The position numbers and the translations under genes are program-made. A DNA stretch of 64,000 bases, taken from RGIG5612 sp045616165. Lineage in GTDB: Bacteria; Bacillota; Clostridia; Lachnospirales; Lachnospiraceae. Numbering within the stretch: the first letter of the stretch is position 1; each line of letters begins with the position of its first letter. This document shows, one piece after another, positions 33,327 through 42,041 of the stretch. The notes beneath the pieces are model-generated. The model was not told the DNA's origin. It saw only the letters and a list, made by a program, of their open reading frames with translations, and did no database searches. The DNA lies in NCBI GenBank assembly GCA_045616165.1, contig JAZLGF010000029.1, positions 1 to 64,000 on the forward strand, in the 5' to 3' direction.

Positions 33327-33860
33327 TTATGAGCCGAGGGGGTTGCCTGTTTCTTTTTTTATGTCTATGATATCATACAAATACATTTTCCCATTAGCCG
33401 CATGTCTTATTAACATTGATGCATGAAACACCTTGTACCTTTCCACCTCATTATTATTTCCATAAACAGGTAATGCAAATCTAGAGTCGTATCTATACCA
33501 TCCAAGTTTTCCATCCCTTATATGCTTGGTGGATTTATTTGCCCTAAAATATTTTCCTGTAGCTATACTAAGTAATTCAGGAATACCCTGTGCTGCATTA
33601 GCTTTTGCTTTTGCATTTCCGCCACGTAAACTTTTAGTATATTCTGACCCTGTATATTCATCTGGTAAATCCGACCCTATGTATATCACGTCCTCTGTTT
33701 GTGCAATGGTATAAAAATCTCCTACATATTCTTTTAGATATTGTTTTACATCATTCCAATTCACTGCTCTTCTTCCTTTAAACTTAATATCATTAATTAT
33801 TACAATATTATTTCCATCCGCATCTTTTATAATTGATATATTTCTTTTTTCATTTTTCAT
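33327..33860 (-). CDS. Putative toxin-like protein related to phage/ICE polyvalent-protein domains
   Basis: A 177-residue soluble protein. Its C-terminal two thirds (GIPELLSIATGKYF, LGWYRYDSRFALPVYGNN, FHASMLIRHAANGKMYLYDI, IDIKKETGNPL) resemble by eye a module at the ends of large polyvalent proteins of clostridial phages and conjugative elements, some of which are thought to be BECR-fold nucleases. Exact family and activity are uncertain. It is divergent from a XRE regulator with a perfect operator between, a toxin/antitoxin-like layout, and lies just inside the left edge of the island. Confidence 0.55.
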   Translation of the reverse strand: MKNEKRNISIIKDADGNNIVIINDIKFKGRRAVNWNDVKQYLKEYVGDFYTIAQTEDVIYIGSDLPDEYTGSEYTKSLRGGNAKAKANAAQGIPELLSIATGKYFRANKSTKHIRDGKLGWYRYDSRFALPVYGNNNEVERYKVFHASMLIRHAANGKMYLYDIIDIKKETGNPLGS

Positions 33861-33905
33861 ATAATTTTACGTCTCCTTCTTGATATGTATTATTCCATAT
33901 GGTAA

Positions 33906-33955
33906 AGTAACCATTGGATACCAATAATAGTATATTATCCAATGGTTACTGTCAA
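33906..33955. promoter_or_regulatory. Divergent operator and leftward promoter
   Basis: The 15-bp perfect inverted repeat AGTAACCATTGGATA (33906-33920) and its complement (33936-33950) are separated by 15 bases. A leftward promoter TTGACA (33950-33955), 17-base spacer, TACTAT (33927-33932) is entirely covered by it. The right arm fills the spacer, so the XRE protein encoded at 33979 would repress the leftward gene by blocking polymerase. An 11-base part of the arm recurs at 37626-37636. Confidence 0.75.
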
Positions 33956-33978
33956 TTATGTGTTAAAGGAGATTTTAT

Positions 33979-34329
33979 ATGGCAAATCAATTGATTCCTG
34001 AACGCTTAAGATTAATACGAGAAAAGCTTGGTATAACTAAAACTGAAGCTTCTAGAAAACTCAACCTTTCAAAAATCGGATATTGTAGATACGAATATGG
34101 TGAAAGAATTCCCTCACTTCAAACCGTTGAAATAATTGCTCAACGTTTTAATACTTCTGTAGATTACTTGGTAGGATTAACTGAAGATGCTTCTCCAAAT
34201 CAAATTATTATTGATAAAAAGGAAAACCCCGAATTATTTAAGCTTGTTGAGCTTTGTAGACACGACGATGTAAAACAATTAAAAAGACTATTATTATATT
34301 ATAATAAATTTAAAAATGGTCTTAATTAA
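33979..34329 (+). CDS. XRE-family transcriptional regulator
   Basis: A 116-residue protein with an N-terminal Cro/C1 helix-turn-helix (LRLIREKLGITKTEASRKLN) and a helical C-terminal dimerisation region (LCRHDDVKQLKRLLLYYNKF). AAAGGAGA precedes the ATG. It is transcribed away from the 33327-33860 gene across the inverted-repeat operator and probably represses that gene and perhaps itself. It could be the antitoxin of a divergent pair. Confidence 0.85.
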   Translation: MANQLIPERLRLIREKLGITKTEASRKLNLSKIGYCRYEYGERIPSLQTVEIIAQRFNTSVDYLVGLTEDASPNQIIIDKKENPELFKLVELCRHDDVKQLKRLLLYYNKFKNGLN

Positions 34330-34392
34330 AGAATCTTTCGCTTAGAGATAATCGTTAGCCATTTTTTTGCTTTCATTTATCCACCATTCCTA

Positions 34393-37300
34393 TTAAGCAA
34401 CTACTCTGTATCTCGTGTACACATATTCATAAATCCGTTGACGATACATAGAGATACTTACCTCATCATAACACTCTGGAAGTTCTGTCCAAAGTGTGTC
34501 ACGAATAAGATTATCAATAGCTGCTTTTGTTTCTTGCTTGTCTGTCCAATGGTCAAATTCAGCAATTTTATTTTTAATTTTTTGAAGAAGTGAAGTTGCA
34601 ACTTCTTTTAACTTTTTGATATCCGTTTTGCTTAAATCATCGCGAAACAGCATATCATAAAGAGATAGTTCCTCATCACTTGTAAATCCTTCACGTACAT
34701 AACGTTGTTCTTCTTGGCTCATCTGATTTGCCAAATCCATCAGTTCCATGAAAGTTTTCTCAATTGTGGCTCTATCCTGTTCACTATTATAATCATCAAT
34801 AATCTGCTGATAATGTTCATAATAGTTAATACGATTTGGATTGGCCAAAAGCATACTATCAAGTTTCTGTTGGATGACTTCTTCTAAATCTTTTAGCACA
34901 AGATTCTTTTTCTTAATCTTCGCAAATTCTCTTCGAAGAAGATCAAAATCAATGGCACTAATGTCAAATCTTCGTGGCTCTTCTTGTACCATTGTAGGTG
35001 TGTGTTGAATTTCAACATAGGCACTTATAATTCCATTGATTTCAATCATAAGGTCTATCGTATTGATATGCTTACGCTTTTTCTGTAATTCAGCATAGAT
35101 AGCAGCAATTGCTTCATACTGTTTACGAGTGTGTCCTGTGATATCATCTCTATCAGTATATTTCATAAGACGATTTAGTTCTGATGCATATGTAGTATAT
35201 GTTTTCTTATCTTCAATCGAACCGCATACTGCATTTGCCGCTTCTTGAAGATATGACAACTTCATAAAGTCATAGGCATTGATGAGCATTTCTAAATCAA
35301 AATCATTTTCGCTTAAAAATGCATCTGTTTTTCCTATTGTTTCTATAATACGAGCAATCAGTTCATCTTTATCTACCGTTGGGTCTGAACCACCGTTGCC
35401 ACCTACGTTAGCAGTATAATTTGCAAGAGCCTCTCTCAAAGCTTTTACAATACCAATATAATCTATAATCAAACCATTACTTTTTCCTTCATTTACACGA
35501 TTTGCACGTGCAATGGTCTGCATAAGAGTATGAGCCTTTAATGGCTTGTCAAGATACAGACATGAAAGACATTTAACATCAAAGCCGGTAAGCCACATTG
35601 CACATACAAATACAACACGAAGTGGATTTTTTGAATCCTTAAATTCTTTATCTAGTTCGCGCTTTTCCATCTTTGTACGGTGAGTTTTTATGTCTAAATC
35701 CCATTTTCTGAATGTCTGAATTTCATTCTGTTCTTGACTGATTACAACAGCCATTTCCGTCTCTTCCATCCATTTGATTTTTCTTTCAAGTTCGAGGGCC
35801 TCTTGTTGACTTGCATCTTTCAAACTATCTTTTAATATTTTTATTTCTTCTTTCCAGTATTCCTGAACATAATTATACATACGAACACAGGTAACCTTAT
35901 TCAAACAAACAAACATAGCTTTGCCGCTTGTCCACAAATCAGAATAGTGATTCACAAAGTCACGTGCAATAGATTTCAATCTAGGCTCGGCTGTGAGTAA
36001 GTGAATTTCTTTTGCAAATTCTGCTTCAAGTTTATCCTGCTGGTCTACATCAAGGTCTGCATTTTCAATGGCATCAAGAATTTGATTTGTGATTTCAGGA
36101 TTGTGTAAATCAACAATCTTTTCACCACGATTTTCGTAATAAAGAGGTACAGTAGCACCATCTTCAACGGCTCTTTTGAAATCATAGACTGATACATATC
36201 CTCCAAATGTACGAGCAGTAATATTATCGCTCGAAAGCAATGGCGTACCTGTAAATCCGATACGCGCAGCAGTAGGCAACAATTTCATCATATTATCAGC
36301 AAATAAACCATACTGACTTCGGTGTGCTTCATCTGACATAATGATGACATCGTGATCAGGATATATTGGTGCTTCATTTGGCTTATTAAACTTCTGAATC
36401 AAAGTAAAGACAAAGCTTGGATTACCTTGCAGTTTCTTTACAAGGTCTTCTCCGCTTGTAGCAATAAATTGTGAAGCCTTTATATCTTTTCCAAGAAGTC
36501 CACAATTTTCAAACGTATCACTTATCTGTGTATTCAGTTCGTCACGGTCTGTTAGAATAACAAAGGTTGGTGTGCCTTCCATCTTTCTACGAACCTTTTT
36601 TGCAAAGAACACCATAGAGTAACTTTTACCTGAGCCTTGTGTATGCCAAAAAACTCCCAACTTACCATCATTAAGTTTTCGAGCTGCATAAGCTTTCATA
36701 GCTTCGTTTACACCAAGGTATTGGTGGTTACGAGCAAGTATCTTTGCAGCGTTACCATCAGAGTGGTCATACAAAATAAAATTCTCAAATAAATCTAAGA
36801 AGTTTTCCTTTTTACAGATACCTCGAAGCATTGTTTCAAGAGCGACATTTCCCTGGTCTTCTTCAGCAAGACGCTTCCATTCATGGAAAAATTCAAACTT
36901 ACTGCCAAGTGTACCAACCTTAGCTTCTGTTCCATTGGAAAGCATAATGAATGCATTGTAATAGAACAGATGAGGAATAGTATCTTGATAATCTGTATAG
37001 TTATCATCATAAGCATTTTGAACATCTACAGTATTCTTTTTAAGTTCTACAAAGAGAAGTGGAATACCATTAACAAAGCCAACAATGTCCGTTCTTCTAC
37101 GATATAAATCCCCGTGAATTTTTAATTCCTTTATTGCAAGGAAATAGTTGTTGCTTGGATTTTGAAAATCAATAACTGCAGCTTTCTTAGTTTCAGTTTG
37201 ACCGTCTGATTTTTTAACAGTAACAGGAATGCCATCACGAATTAAAAAGTATTTTTCTTCATTCACCTGCAACAATGAAGATGTAGACAACCTCTTTTCT

Positions 37301-37536
37301 AAAATCTGCTGAGCTTCAATAATCTGATTTTCGTTTATCCAAGGATTGTATTTTTTAAGTGCCTCTCTAAAATATCGAGTAAGCAAAATATCTTTATAGC
37401 TTTCTCGACCGAAAGTGCCGTTCTTACCTAGCACTTCAGTATTATAAGCAAACTGAACATCCCAGCCTAATTCATCACGCAATAAGTTACCTGCGCTTTC
37501 CTGAACAAGTATATTCTCTGAATAATCATAGCTCAT
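34393..37536 (-). CDS. hsdR: Type I restriction enzyme, HsdR subunit
   Basis: Restriction and ATP-dependent translocation subunit. The 1047-residue chain has the N-terminal PD-(D/E)xK nuclease region (GFVNGIPLLFVELKK), Walker A-type GVFWHTQGSGKSYSMVFFA, DEAD-like IIMSDEAHRSQYG, motif III FTGTPL and later helicase motifs (CLYLDKPLKAHTLMQTIARA NRVN region). Length and motifs are intact, so it should be functional. Its ATG overlaps the stop of a 20-codon ORF (TAATG). It is the last gene of the controller-hsdM-hsdS-hsdR operon. Confidence 0.96.
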   Translation of the reverse strand: MSYDYSENILVQESAGNLLRDELGWDVQFAYNTEVLGKNGTFGRESYKDILLTRYFREALKKYNPWINENQIIEAQQILEKRLSTSSLLQVNEEKYFLIRDGIPVTVKKSDGQTETKKAAVIDFQNPSNNYFLAIKELKIHGDLYRRRTDIVGFVNGIPLLFVELKKNTVDVQNAYDDNYTDYQDTIPHLFYYNAFIMLSNGTEAKVGTLGSKFEFFHEWKRLAEEDQGNVALETMLRGICKKENFLDLFENFILYDHSDGNAAKILARNHQYLGVNEAMKAYAARKLNDGKLGVFWHTQGSGKSYSMVFFAKKVRRKMEGTPTFVILTDRDELNTQISDTFENCGLLGKDIKASQFIATSGEDLVKKLQGNPSFVFTLIQKFNKPNEAPIYPDHDVIIMSDEAHRSQYGLFADNMMKLLPTAARIGFTGTPLLSSDNITARTFGGYVSVYDFKRAVEDGATVPLYYENRGEKIVDLHNPEITNQILDAIENADLDVDQQDKLEAEFAKEIHLLTAEPRLKSIARDFVNHYSDLWTSGKAMFVCLNKVTCVRMYNYVQEYWKEEIKILKDSLKDASQQEALELERKIKWMEETEMAVVISQEQNEIQTFRKWDLDIKTHRTKMEKRELDKEFKDSKNPLRVVFVCAMWLTGFDVKCLSCLYLDKPLKAHTLMQTIARANRVNEGKSNGLIIDYIGIVKALREALANYTANVGGNGGSDPTVDKDELIARIIETIGKTDAFLSENDFDLEMLINAYDFMKLSYLQEAANAVCGSIEDKKTYTTYASELNRLMKYTDRDDITGHTRKQYEAIAAIYAELQKKRKHINTIDLMIEINGIISAYVEIQHTPTMVQEEPRRFDISAIDFDLLRREFAKIKKKNLVLKDLEEVIQQKLDSMLLANPNRINYYEHYQQIIDDYNSEQDRATIEKTFMELMDLANQMSQEEQRYVREGFTSDEELSLYDMLFRDDLSKTDIKKLKEVATSLLQKIKNKIAEFDHWTDKQETKAAIDNLIRDTLWTELPECYDEVSISMYRQRIYEYVYTRYRVVA

Positions 37537-37598
37537 TATTTGGCACCTTCTTTTTTTAATTTATTATTTGCAATTTGCAAAAATTGTAGTTTCACCAT
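37536..37598 (-). CDS. 20-codon ORF coupled to hsdR
   Basis: An ATG at 37598 opens a 20-codon frame (MVKLQFLQIANNKLKKEGAK) whose TAA shares its last A with the hsdR ATG (TAATG). An AGAGGA ribosome binding site sits six bases before the start. hsdR itself has no good ribosome binding site, so translation of this peptide would control hsdR by reinitiation. No similarity recognised. Confidence 0.5.
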   Translation of the reverse strand: MVKLQFLQIANNKLKKEGAK

Positions 37599-37625
37599 TA
37601 AAATCCTCTATATAAACCAATTAGT

Positions 37626-37636
37626 AGTAACCATTG
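37626..37636. promoter_or_regulatory. Extra half-site of the XRE operator before hsdR
   Basis: AGTAACCATTG repeats the first 11 bases of the operator arm at 33906-33916. It lies between hsdS and hsdR, upstream of the 20-codon ORF. It may let the island's XRE regulator influence hsdR, or be coincidental. Confidence 0.35.
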
Positions 37637-37649
37637 ATTTTCGTCATTC

Positions 37650-38762
37650 CTAAACCTCGATTTCACCGCTCATTAGTTTAGGTAATAAGCGGTCACGAGC
37701 TTCAGCAAGCAAAAAGTTCTGATTTAGTAAATGTTGTCTCTTATCAAAGTATTGTTGAAATGGAATATATAATTCTTCTGGTCCGGTTAATAGTTCAATT
37801 GCATCAATGTGTTTCTTCCCCAAATGTGATACAGTAGCACCTACTACCGTCTTCTCATAAAACTTAATTGGTTCATTGATTGCCCAGAGAAGCCATCCAT
37901 TCATTTCTTTTTTCTTAGGACGGAAACAGCAACTTCGTTGAACTAAATATGCATTGTCTCCTGACCATGAATTAATATGGAATTCACCATCCATACCCAC
38001 TAATATTTCACCATTACTTATTAAGTATTTAACATCAGCATCTTCTGTCGTGTAATCTGATGTATTTCCAGAAGGTATATTCCTGATACGTATAATAGGC
38101 ATTCCATTGCCACTATCATTGAATTGAGAACCGTCAAAGGCATACCCGTATTGAACGTTAGCTATGTCAACTAATCTTTCTTTTTTCCATCCCTCAGGTA
38201 TACCATCAACAATCTTTACATCCTCATATCCCGGAAAACGCAAATCCACAAACCATTCTTTATATAAGCGCTGTGCTGCTTCTTCAAGGAGTTTGATTTG
38301 CTTTTGGTTGTTTTCGATGAGATTGTCATAGGCGGCTAATACACCTGATATTTTTCTCTGGACATCAATGCCAGGGAGAGAAATCTCTAAATTATGGAGC
38401 ATACCTATCTTCAAAAACTTGGTTGTTGAGCCTGCAGACATTGTTTTCAACAATTTAAGTTCCTGGTTCATAGCATACGCCAAATACCGAACATCAAGCA
38501 CATCCTTGTCTGCACTTTCTATAATGTATGTTCGCTGATATGCATTAAACTGACCATTGTAATATTTTGCTGTATAATTACCGCTTGCATTATTGCCTGC
38601 TAATAACACAGCCTCGGTGTCATATGCCCAAGTGTTTATTCTTAAAGTCGTTGGATCACAAGTAAAAAATGGATATTGACCATTCGGTACAGCAGCATTC
38701 GAGTCAAGTTTTCCTGTCCTAATCTGTGTAATATCTTTTAATGTAGATTTTTCATATCTCAT
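37650..38762 (-). CDS. hsdS: Type I restriction enzyme, HsdS specificity subunit
   Basis: Sets the target sequence for the HsdMS methylase and HsdR. The 370-residue protein contains two target-recognition domains, each followed by a conserved helical spacer: the first half ends QRKISGVLAAYDNLIENNQK and the second half ends FQQYFDKRQHLLNQNFLLAE ARDRLLPKLMSGEI. Both halves look complete. It overlaps hsdM by four bases. The recognition sequence cannot be predicted from this text. Confidence 0.94.
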   Translation of the reverse strand: MRYEKSTLKDITQIRTGKLDSNAAVPNGQYPFFTCDPTTLRINTWAYDTEAVLLAGNNASGNYTAKYYNGQFNAYQRTYIIESADKDVLDVRYLAYAMNQELKLLKTMSAGSTTKFLKIGMLHNLEISLPGIDVQRKISGVLAAYDNLIENNQKQIKLLEEAAQRLYKEWFVDLRFPGYEDVKIVDGIPEGWKKERLVDIANVQYGYAFDGSQFNDSGNGMPIIRIRNIPSGNTSDYTTEDADVKYLISNGEILVGMDGEFHINSWSGDNAYLVQRSCCFRPKKKEMNGWLLWAINEPIKFYEKTVVGATVSHLGKKHIDAIELLTGPEELYIPFQQYFDKRQHLLNQNFLLAEARDRLLPKLMSGEIEV

Positions 38763-40579
38763 AATCCCATCTCCTTCATATTTTGTGAGATGGTATCCAT
38801 CAAGTCATTTGATTCAGCCTGTAATGACAATAATTCTCGATGGATTTCAGCCATGCGTTCTTCAAAGTCCACACCATCATCTTCAATAGGAGCAACACCG
38901 ACATAAGCACCCGGAGTAAGAGAACATCCTTTTTCTTCAATTTCAGAAATAGTTGCCACCTTGCAAAGACCGAGAACATCTGCATATACACCATCACCGA
39001 ATTTTTCATAGAGCCAGTTTGCTTCCTTTGCTACTGTGAGAATATCGGTAAGTTCTGCAAGCTCAATATCATAAACTTCTTGAGTCTTTTTCTTTTCACG
39101 TTTTTCTGCTGATTCAACTGCTTTCTTTGCTTCGGAACGAAGTGCTTTTGCTTTTTCAGAAAGTTCATGTACTTGTTCTGCAAATGGCTTGTCACTGCCA
39201 AGAGCAGCGTGGTACTCATCAAGAAGAGCCTTGTATTTATCAATCTCTCTGCGATATAGCCATACGATGGCATTCAAGTTTTTAAGTTGCCATTCAGACC
39301 ATTCGTTAAGAGTACGGTCAACAACTGTATAGTAATTTCTGGCATCGATGAAAAGAATTTTGTCCTTGATGCTATCTGACTTACCTTTATCAAAGAACCA
39401 AAGTGAGCAAGGCAATGACTTAGTATAGAAGAAGTTATTACCTACACTAATCATCGCATCTACATGGCCTGTCTTAACAAGGCTTTCTCTGATATCTTTA
39501 TCCTTGCCTTGGCTATCTGTAGCAGAAGAAGCCATTACAAAACCGGCACGACCTCTTTCATTAAGGTAACTGTAGAAATATGAAATCCATAAGTAGTTAC
39601 CATTACCAACTTCTTTATTCTTATTTATACTTGGCATACCAAAAGGTAAACGTTTAGCACTTTCGGTAGATTCAGCTTTTACCTTATCTACATTGAAAGG
39701 TGGATTTGCCATAACATAATCACAGCAACCATCAAGATTATGGGCATCATGATAGAAACTGTTAGCTTCATCACCGGATTTAATAACACCTGTAAGTCCA
39801 TGAACTGCCATATTCATAAGACAAAGCTGAGCATTATATTCAACCTTTTCTTGACCATAGAATGTCATAGTGCTGTTAGCGTTCATTCCAGTAGCATTAA
39901 CAAAATCACCAGATTGAATGAACATGCCACCAGAACCACAGGCTAGATCAAGTAAGACACCGCTTGTAGGTTCAATAATATTAACTATCATCTTTACAAG
40001 AGACTTAGGTGTAAAGAAAACACCATCATCTGATGCGATATTCTTTGCAAATTTATTTAAGAAATACTCGTAGATTCTTCCGATAATATCTCCACCAACT
40101 TCGTCAAGTGCAGAGTTATTAAATATGCGAAGAAGTTCTGACAGAATCTCATTAGAGAAATCTGTATAACTTTTAGGAAGTACACCGATTAACTGCTCGC
40201 TCTGATTCTCAATGAGTTGCATAGCATTGTTGACCACTTCTCCTAAACTATTCATTTTGTGACCATCTTTATTAACAAGTCCTGCCGCAGCAATATCTTC
40301 AGGAAGATTCAATAAATAATCATACTGCGCTTCCTTTGGAAGATATAACGCACTTTTAGCAGCAAAGTCACTTGCCTCGACAGGCATAATTCTTCCTCTA
40401 CGAGACGGGCGTCCTTTTAAGATTTCTGCTTCAACCATTTTATATCTGCTATATGCGTATCGAAGGAAAATAAGTCCTAGCACAGGCATACAGTATTGAT
40501 TTGATGTTAACTTTGAACCTGCACGTAATAAATCAGCTGATTCCCATAATTCTGATTCTAGTTTTCTTATATTAATCAT
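38759..40579 (-). CDS. hsdM: Type I restriction enzyme, HsdM methyltransferase subunit
   Basis: N6-adenine DNA methyltransferase. The SAM-binding motif LDLACGSGGMFIQ and catalytic VMANPPFNVDKV (NPPF) are intact, and the N-terminal HsdM helical domain is present (ELWESADLLRAGSKLTSNQY). At 606 residues it is longer than typical HsdM (about 500). The extra length is a charged coiled-coil-like stretch (LSEKAKALRSEAKKAVESAE and following) within the C-terminal region. It overlaps both neighbours by four bases. Confidence 0.95.
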   Translation of the reverse strand: MINIRKLESELWESADLLRAGSKLTSNQYCMPVLGLIFLRYAYSRYKMVEAEILKGRPSRRGRIMPVEASDFAAKSALYLPKEAQYDYLLNLPEDIAAAGLVNKDGHKMNSLGEVVNNAMQLIENQSEQLIGVLPKSYTDFSNEILSELLRIFNNSALDEVGGDIIGRIYEYFLNKFAKNIASDDGVFFTPKSLVKMIVNIIEPTSGVLLDLACGSGGMFIQSGDFVNATGMNANSTMTFYGQEKVEYNAQLCLMNMAVHGLTGVIKSGDEANSFYHDAHNLDGCCDYVMANPPFNVDKVKAESTESAKRLPFGMPSINKNKEVGNGNYLWISYFYSYLNERGRAGFVMASSATDSQGKDKDIRESLVKTGHVDAMISVGNNFFYTKSLPCSLWFFDKGKSDSIKDKILFIDARNYYTVVDRTLNEWSEWQLKNLNAIVWLYRREIDKYKALLDEYHAALGSDKPFAEQVHELSEKAKALRSEAKKAVESAEKREKKKTQEVYDIELAELTDILTVAKEANWLYEKFGDGVYADVLGLCKVATISEIEEKGCSLTPGAYVGVAPIEDDGVDFEERMAEIHRELLSLQAESNDLMDTISQNMKEMGL

Positions 40580-40812
40580 TTTGATTTTCCCTCCACCTTA
40601 AAATCAAGCCATGCCTCTTCGACGCCAGCATAGTTAATATCATTCTTAAGGCAGAACTCCTTTATATTTTTCATTGCAATAAGGTTAGGCTTTGCTTTAC
40701 CGCCTTCCCATCTATTTACAGTAGAAAATGCCACTTGTACTTCTTTTGCAAAATCGTGCTGTGTTAAAAAGCATCTCTGTCTGATTCTTTTAATTTCTTC
40801 TGGAAAACCCAT
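40576..40812 (-). CDS. XRE-type controller protein of the restriction operon
   Basis: A 78-residue DNA-binding protein with a single Cro/C1 HTH (LTQHDFAKEVQVAFSTVNRW). It is the first gene of the restriction operon, overlapping hsdM by four bases, like the controller proteins that delay restriction until methylation is established. A TATAAT -10 box (40854-40859) preceded by TGTGA lies about 40 bases upstream, with no clear -35, consistent with activator or controller dependence. Confidence 0.85.
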   Translation of the reverse strand: MGFPEEIKRIRQRCFLTQHDFAKEVQVAFSTVNRWEGGKAKPNLIAMKNIKEFCLKNDINYAGVEEAWLDFKVEGKSK

Positions 40813-40907
40813 GTTGCATCTCCTTCTCTTGAATATCTCTAAAATATAGCGTTATTATATCACATAATTATGAATTTTCTATCTGCTGTCGGTATCTAAT
40901 ATAGTCG

Positions 40908-40943
40908 CAGTAATCTTTGACTTAGATAACTCAATCGAATAAT
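40908..40943 (+). repeat. Island-flanking direct repeat, right copy
   Basis: This copy encodes VIFDLDNSIE and a stop, a displaced duplicate of the DUF35 C-terminus (VIFDLDNPIE). It is not attached to any gene. Similarity collapses on both sides, as expected for an att-type core rather than a decayed paralogue. Confidence 0.85.
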
Positions 40944-41019
40944 TAAAGTTTTATATTTCTTATTATTAATTTTTTTATTTGCTAGTTTTATGTTTTAACA
41001 AACATTCTCATATAAAAAT

Positions 41020-41064
41020 AAAAAAGCCCTCAAGTGTGCATGCGTTTCCGCAGAGGCCTGAGGG
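41020..41064 (-). terminator. Terminator of the trxB-hydrolase unit
   Basis: Leftward CCCTCA pairs with TGAGGG (ends of 41027-41064), enclosing a TGCG-GAAA-CGCA hairpin, and is followed by CTTTTTTATTTTTA. It is the first good leftward terminator after the hydrolase stop at 41269. Confidence 0.6.
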
Positions 41065-41138
41065 AATTGTTAACAATAATATAACAAATATATCCGGATA
41101 GTTCAATGTCAGATTTCTTATTTCCTATACTATTTTTA

Positions 41139-41168
41139 TTGACACAATTCTTTTACCTATTGTATGGT
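41139..41168 (+). promoter_or_regulatory. Promoter of candidate small RNA
   Basis: TTGACA (41139-41144), 18-base spacer, TATGGT (41163-41168). It faces no ORF; the only downstream element before the convergent hydrolase gene is a hairpin terminator at 41210-41235. Confidence 0.55.
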
Positions 41169-41174
41169 ATATAT

Positions 41175-41236
41175 AGCTCATCTACTAGTTGTAGAAAGAG
41201 TTCCTAATTGCGTTCCATTTGATGGAGCGCTTTTTG
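41175..41236 (+). ncRNA. Candidate small RNA of about 60 nt
   Basis: Between a consensus-like promoter and an intrinsic terminator lies a short transcript with two hairpins: CTAC-TAGTT-GTAG (41182-41194) and the terminator GCGTTCCAT/ATGGAGCGC followed by TTTTT (41210-41235). The single-stranded middle (AAAGAGTTCCTAATT) could be a seed. No ORF fits. It is not a family I recognise. It is convergent with the hydrolase gene, whose transcript would read through it. Confidence 0.5.
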
Positions 41237-41268
41237 CTTTTATTGATTATTTTTATATGCATTATCAT

Positions 41269-42039
41269 CTAATAAATTTTTTCTATGAATTCTTTTGCGA
41301 TTGATACGACCTGTTCTCCACATTCATTTAGCATATGGGTTCCGCCTAGGATAACATTTAGTTCGCTATTAGGATATTTAGAATTTAATTCTTCGGCGTA
41401 AGAAAGAGGAATTCGTTCATCATTTTCTCCAATTATTATACAAACCTGACCAGGGAAATCTTTTGCAAGCTCATTATAATTATAATTTTTAAGTTGAAGA
41501 AAATATTCTTTTCTAAGAACAAAGTCCTCATTATATACTATGCGATCAGGGAGATTATCAAAATCGATTTTCATTCCGAAAGATACGCCTCTCTCTTTCA
41601 TTGTATAAAGTACTGTCGCTGGTGCTAGTAAAATAAGATGTTTTATTATATCTGGATGCTCCGAAGCTTTAATTATCGCTATATTAGCACCCATCGAATG
41701 ACCAAGCATTATTATGTCAGAAAAGAGTCCTTTGCTTTGTACATAGTTAAGTGCAGCTTCGGCATCTTCTGCGCCTTTAGATAAAAGATATCTTTCAAAT
41801 TCACCGTCACTTCTTCCATGGCCATAAAAGTCAAATCTAAATGTGGCAATTTTCTTTTCCATCAACATTTGCATAAGTTCAAAATATGGGTACTGGCCGG
41901 TACTCATTTTTATGCCGTGCATCATAATAACGATTGGCATCTTATCGCCTTCTTCATGTTCCGGAACATTTAAGATGCCAAAAATTTTTTCGCCATTAAC
42001 GTCTAAAAATATTTTTTCTTTTGTTTCTAATACTTTCAT
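41269..42039 (-). CDS. Alpha/beta hydrolase (serine aminopeptidase/monoacylglycerol-lipase-like)
   Basis: A 256-residue cytosolic alpha/beta hydrolase. The oxyanion segment IVIMMHGIKMSTG, nucleophile elbow MLGHSMGANIA (GHSMG), an acid in IIGENDERIPL and a final His in LGGTHMLNE complete the triad. It resembles S33-type esterases that hydrolyse small acyl esters or peptides; the substrate is unknown. It starts two bases after the trxB stop. Confidence 0.85.
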   Translation of the reverse strand: MKVLETKEKIFLDVNGEKIFGILNVPEHEEGDKMPIVIMMHGIKMSTGQYPYFELMQMLMEKKIATFRFDFYGHGRSDGEFERYLLSKGAEDAEAALNYVQSKGLFSDIIMLGHSMGANIAIIKASEHPDIIKHLILLAPATVLYTMKERGVSFGMKIDFDNLPDRIVYNEDFVLRKEYFLQLKNYNYNELAKDFPGQVCIIIGENDERIPLSYAEELNSKYPNSELNVILGGTHMLNECGEQVVSIAKEFIEKIY

Positions 42040-42041
42040 AA

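Noticed and set aside
33206..34329. Type III (ToxIN-like) toxin-antitoxin from the orphan promoter and 177-residue gene
   Set aside because: There are no tandem RNA repeats ahead of the gene and the protein lacks ToxN motifs; the promoter faces its 3' end instead.
37650..40579. Invertible or duplicated hsdS arrangement (specificity switching)
   Set aside because: Only one hsdS with two complete recognition domains, no inverted partial copy and no recombinase nearby.
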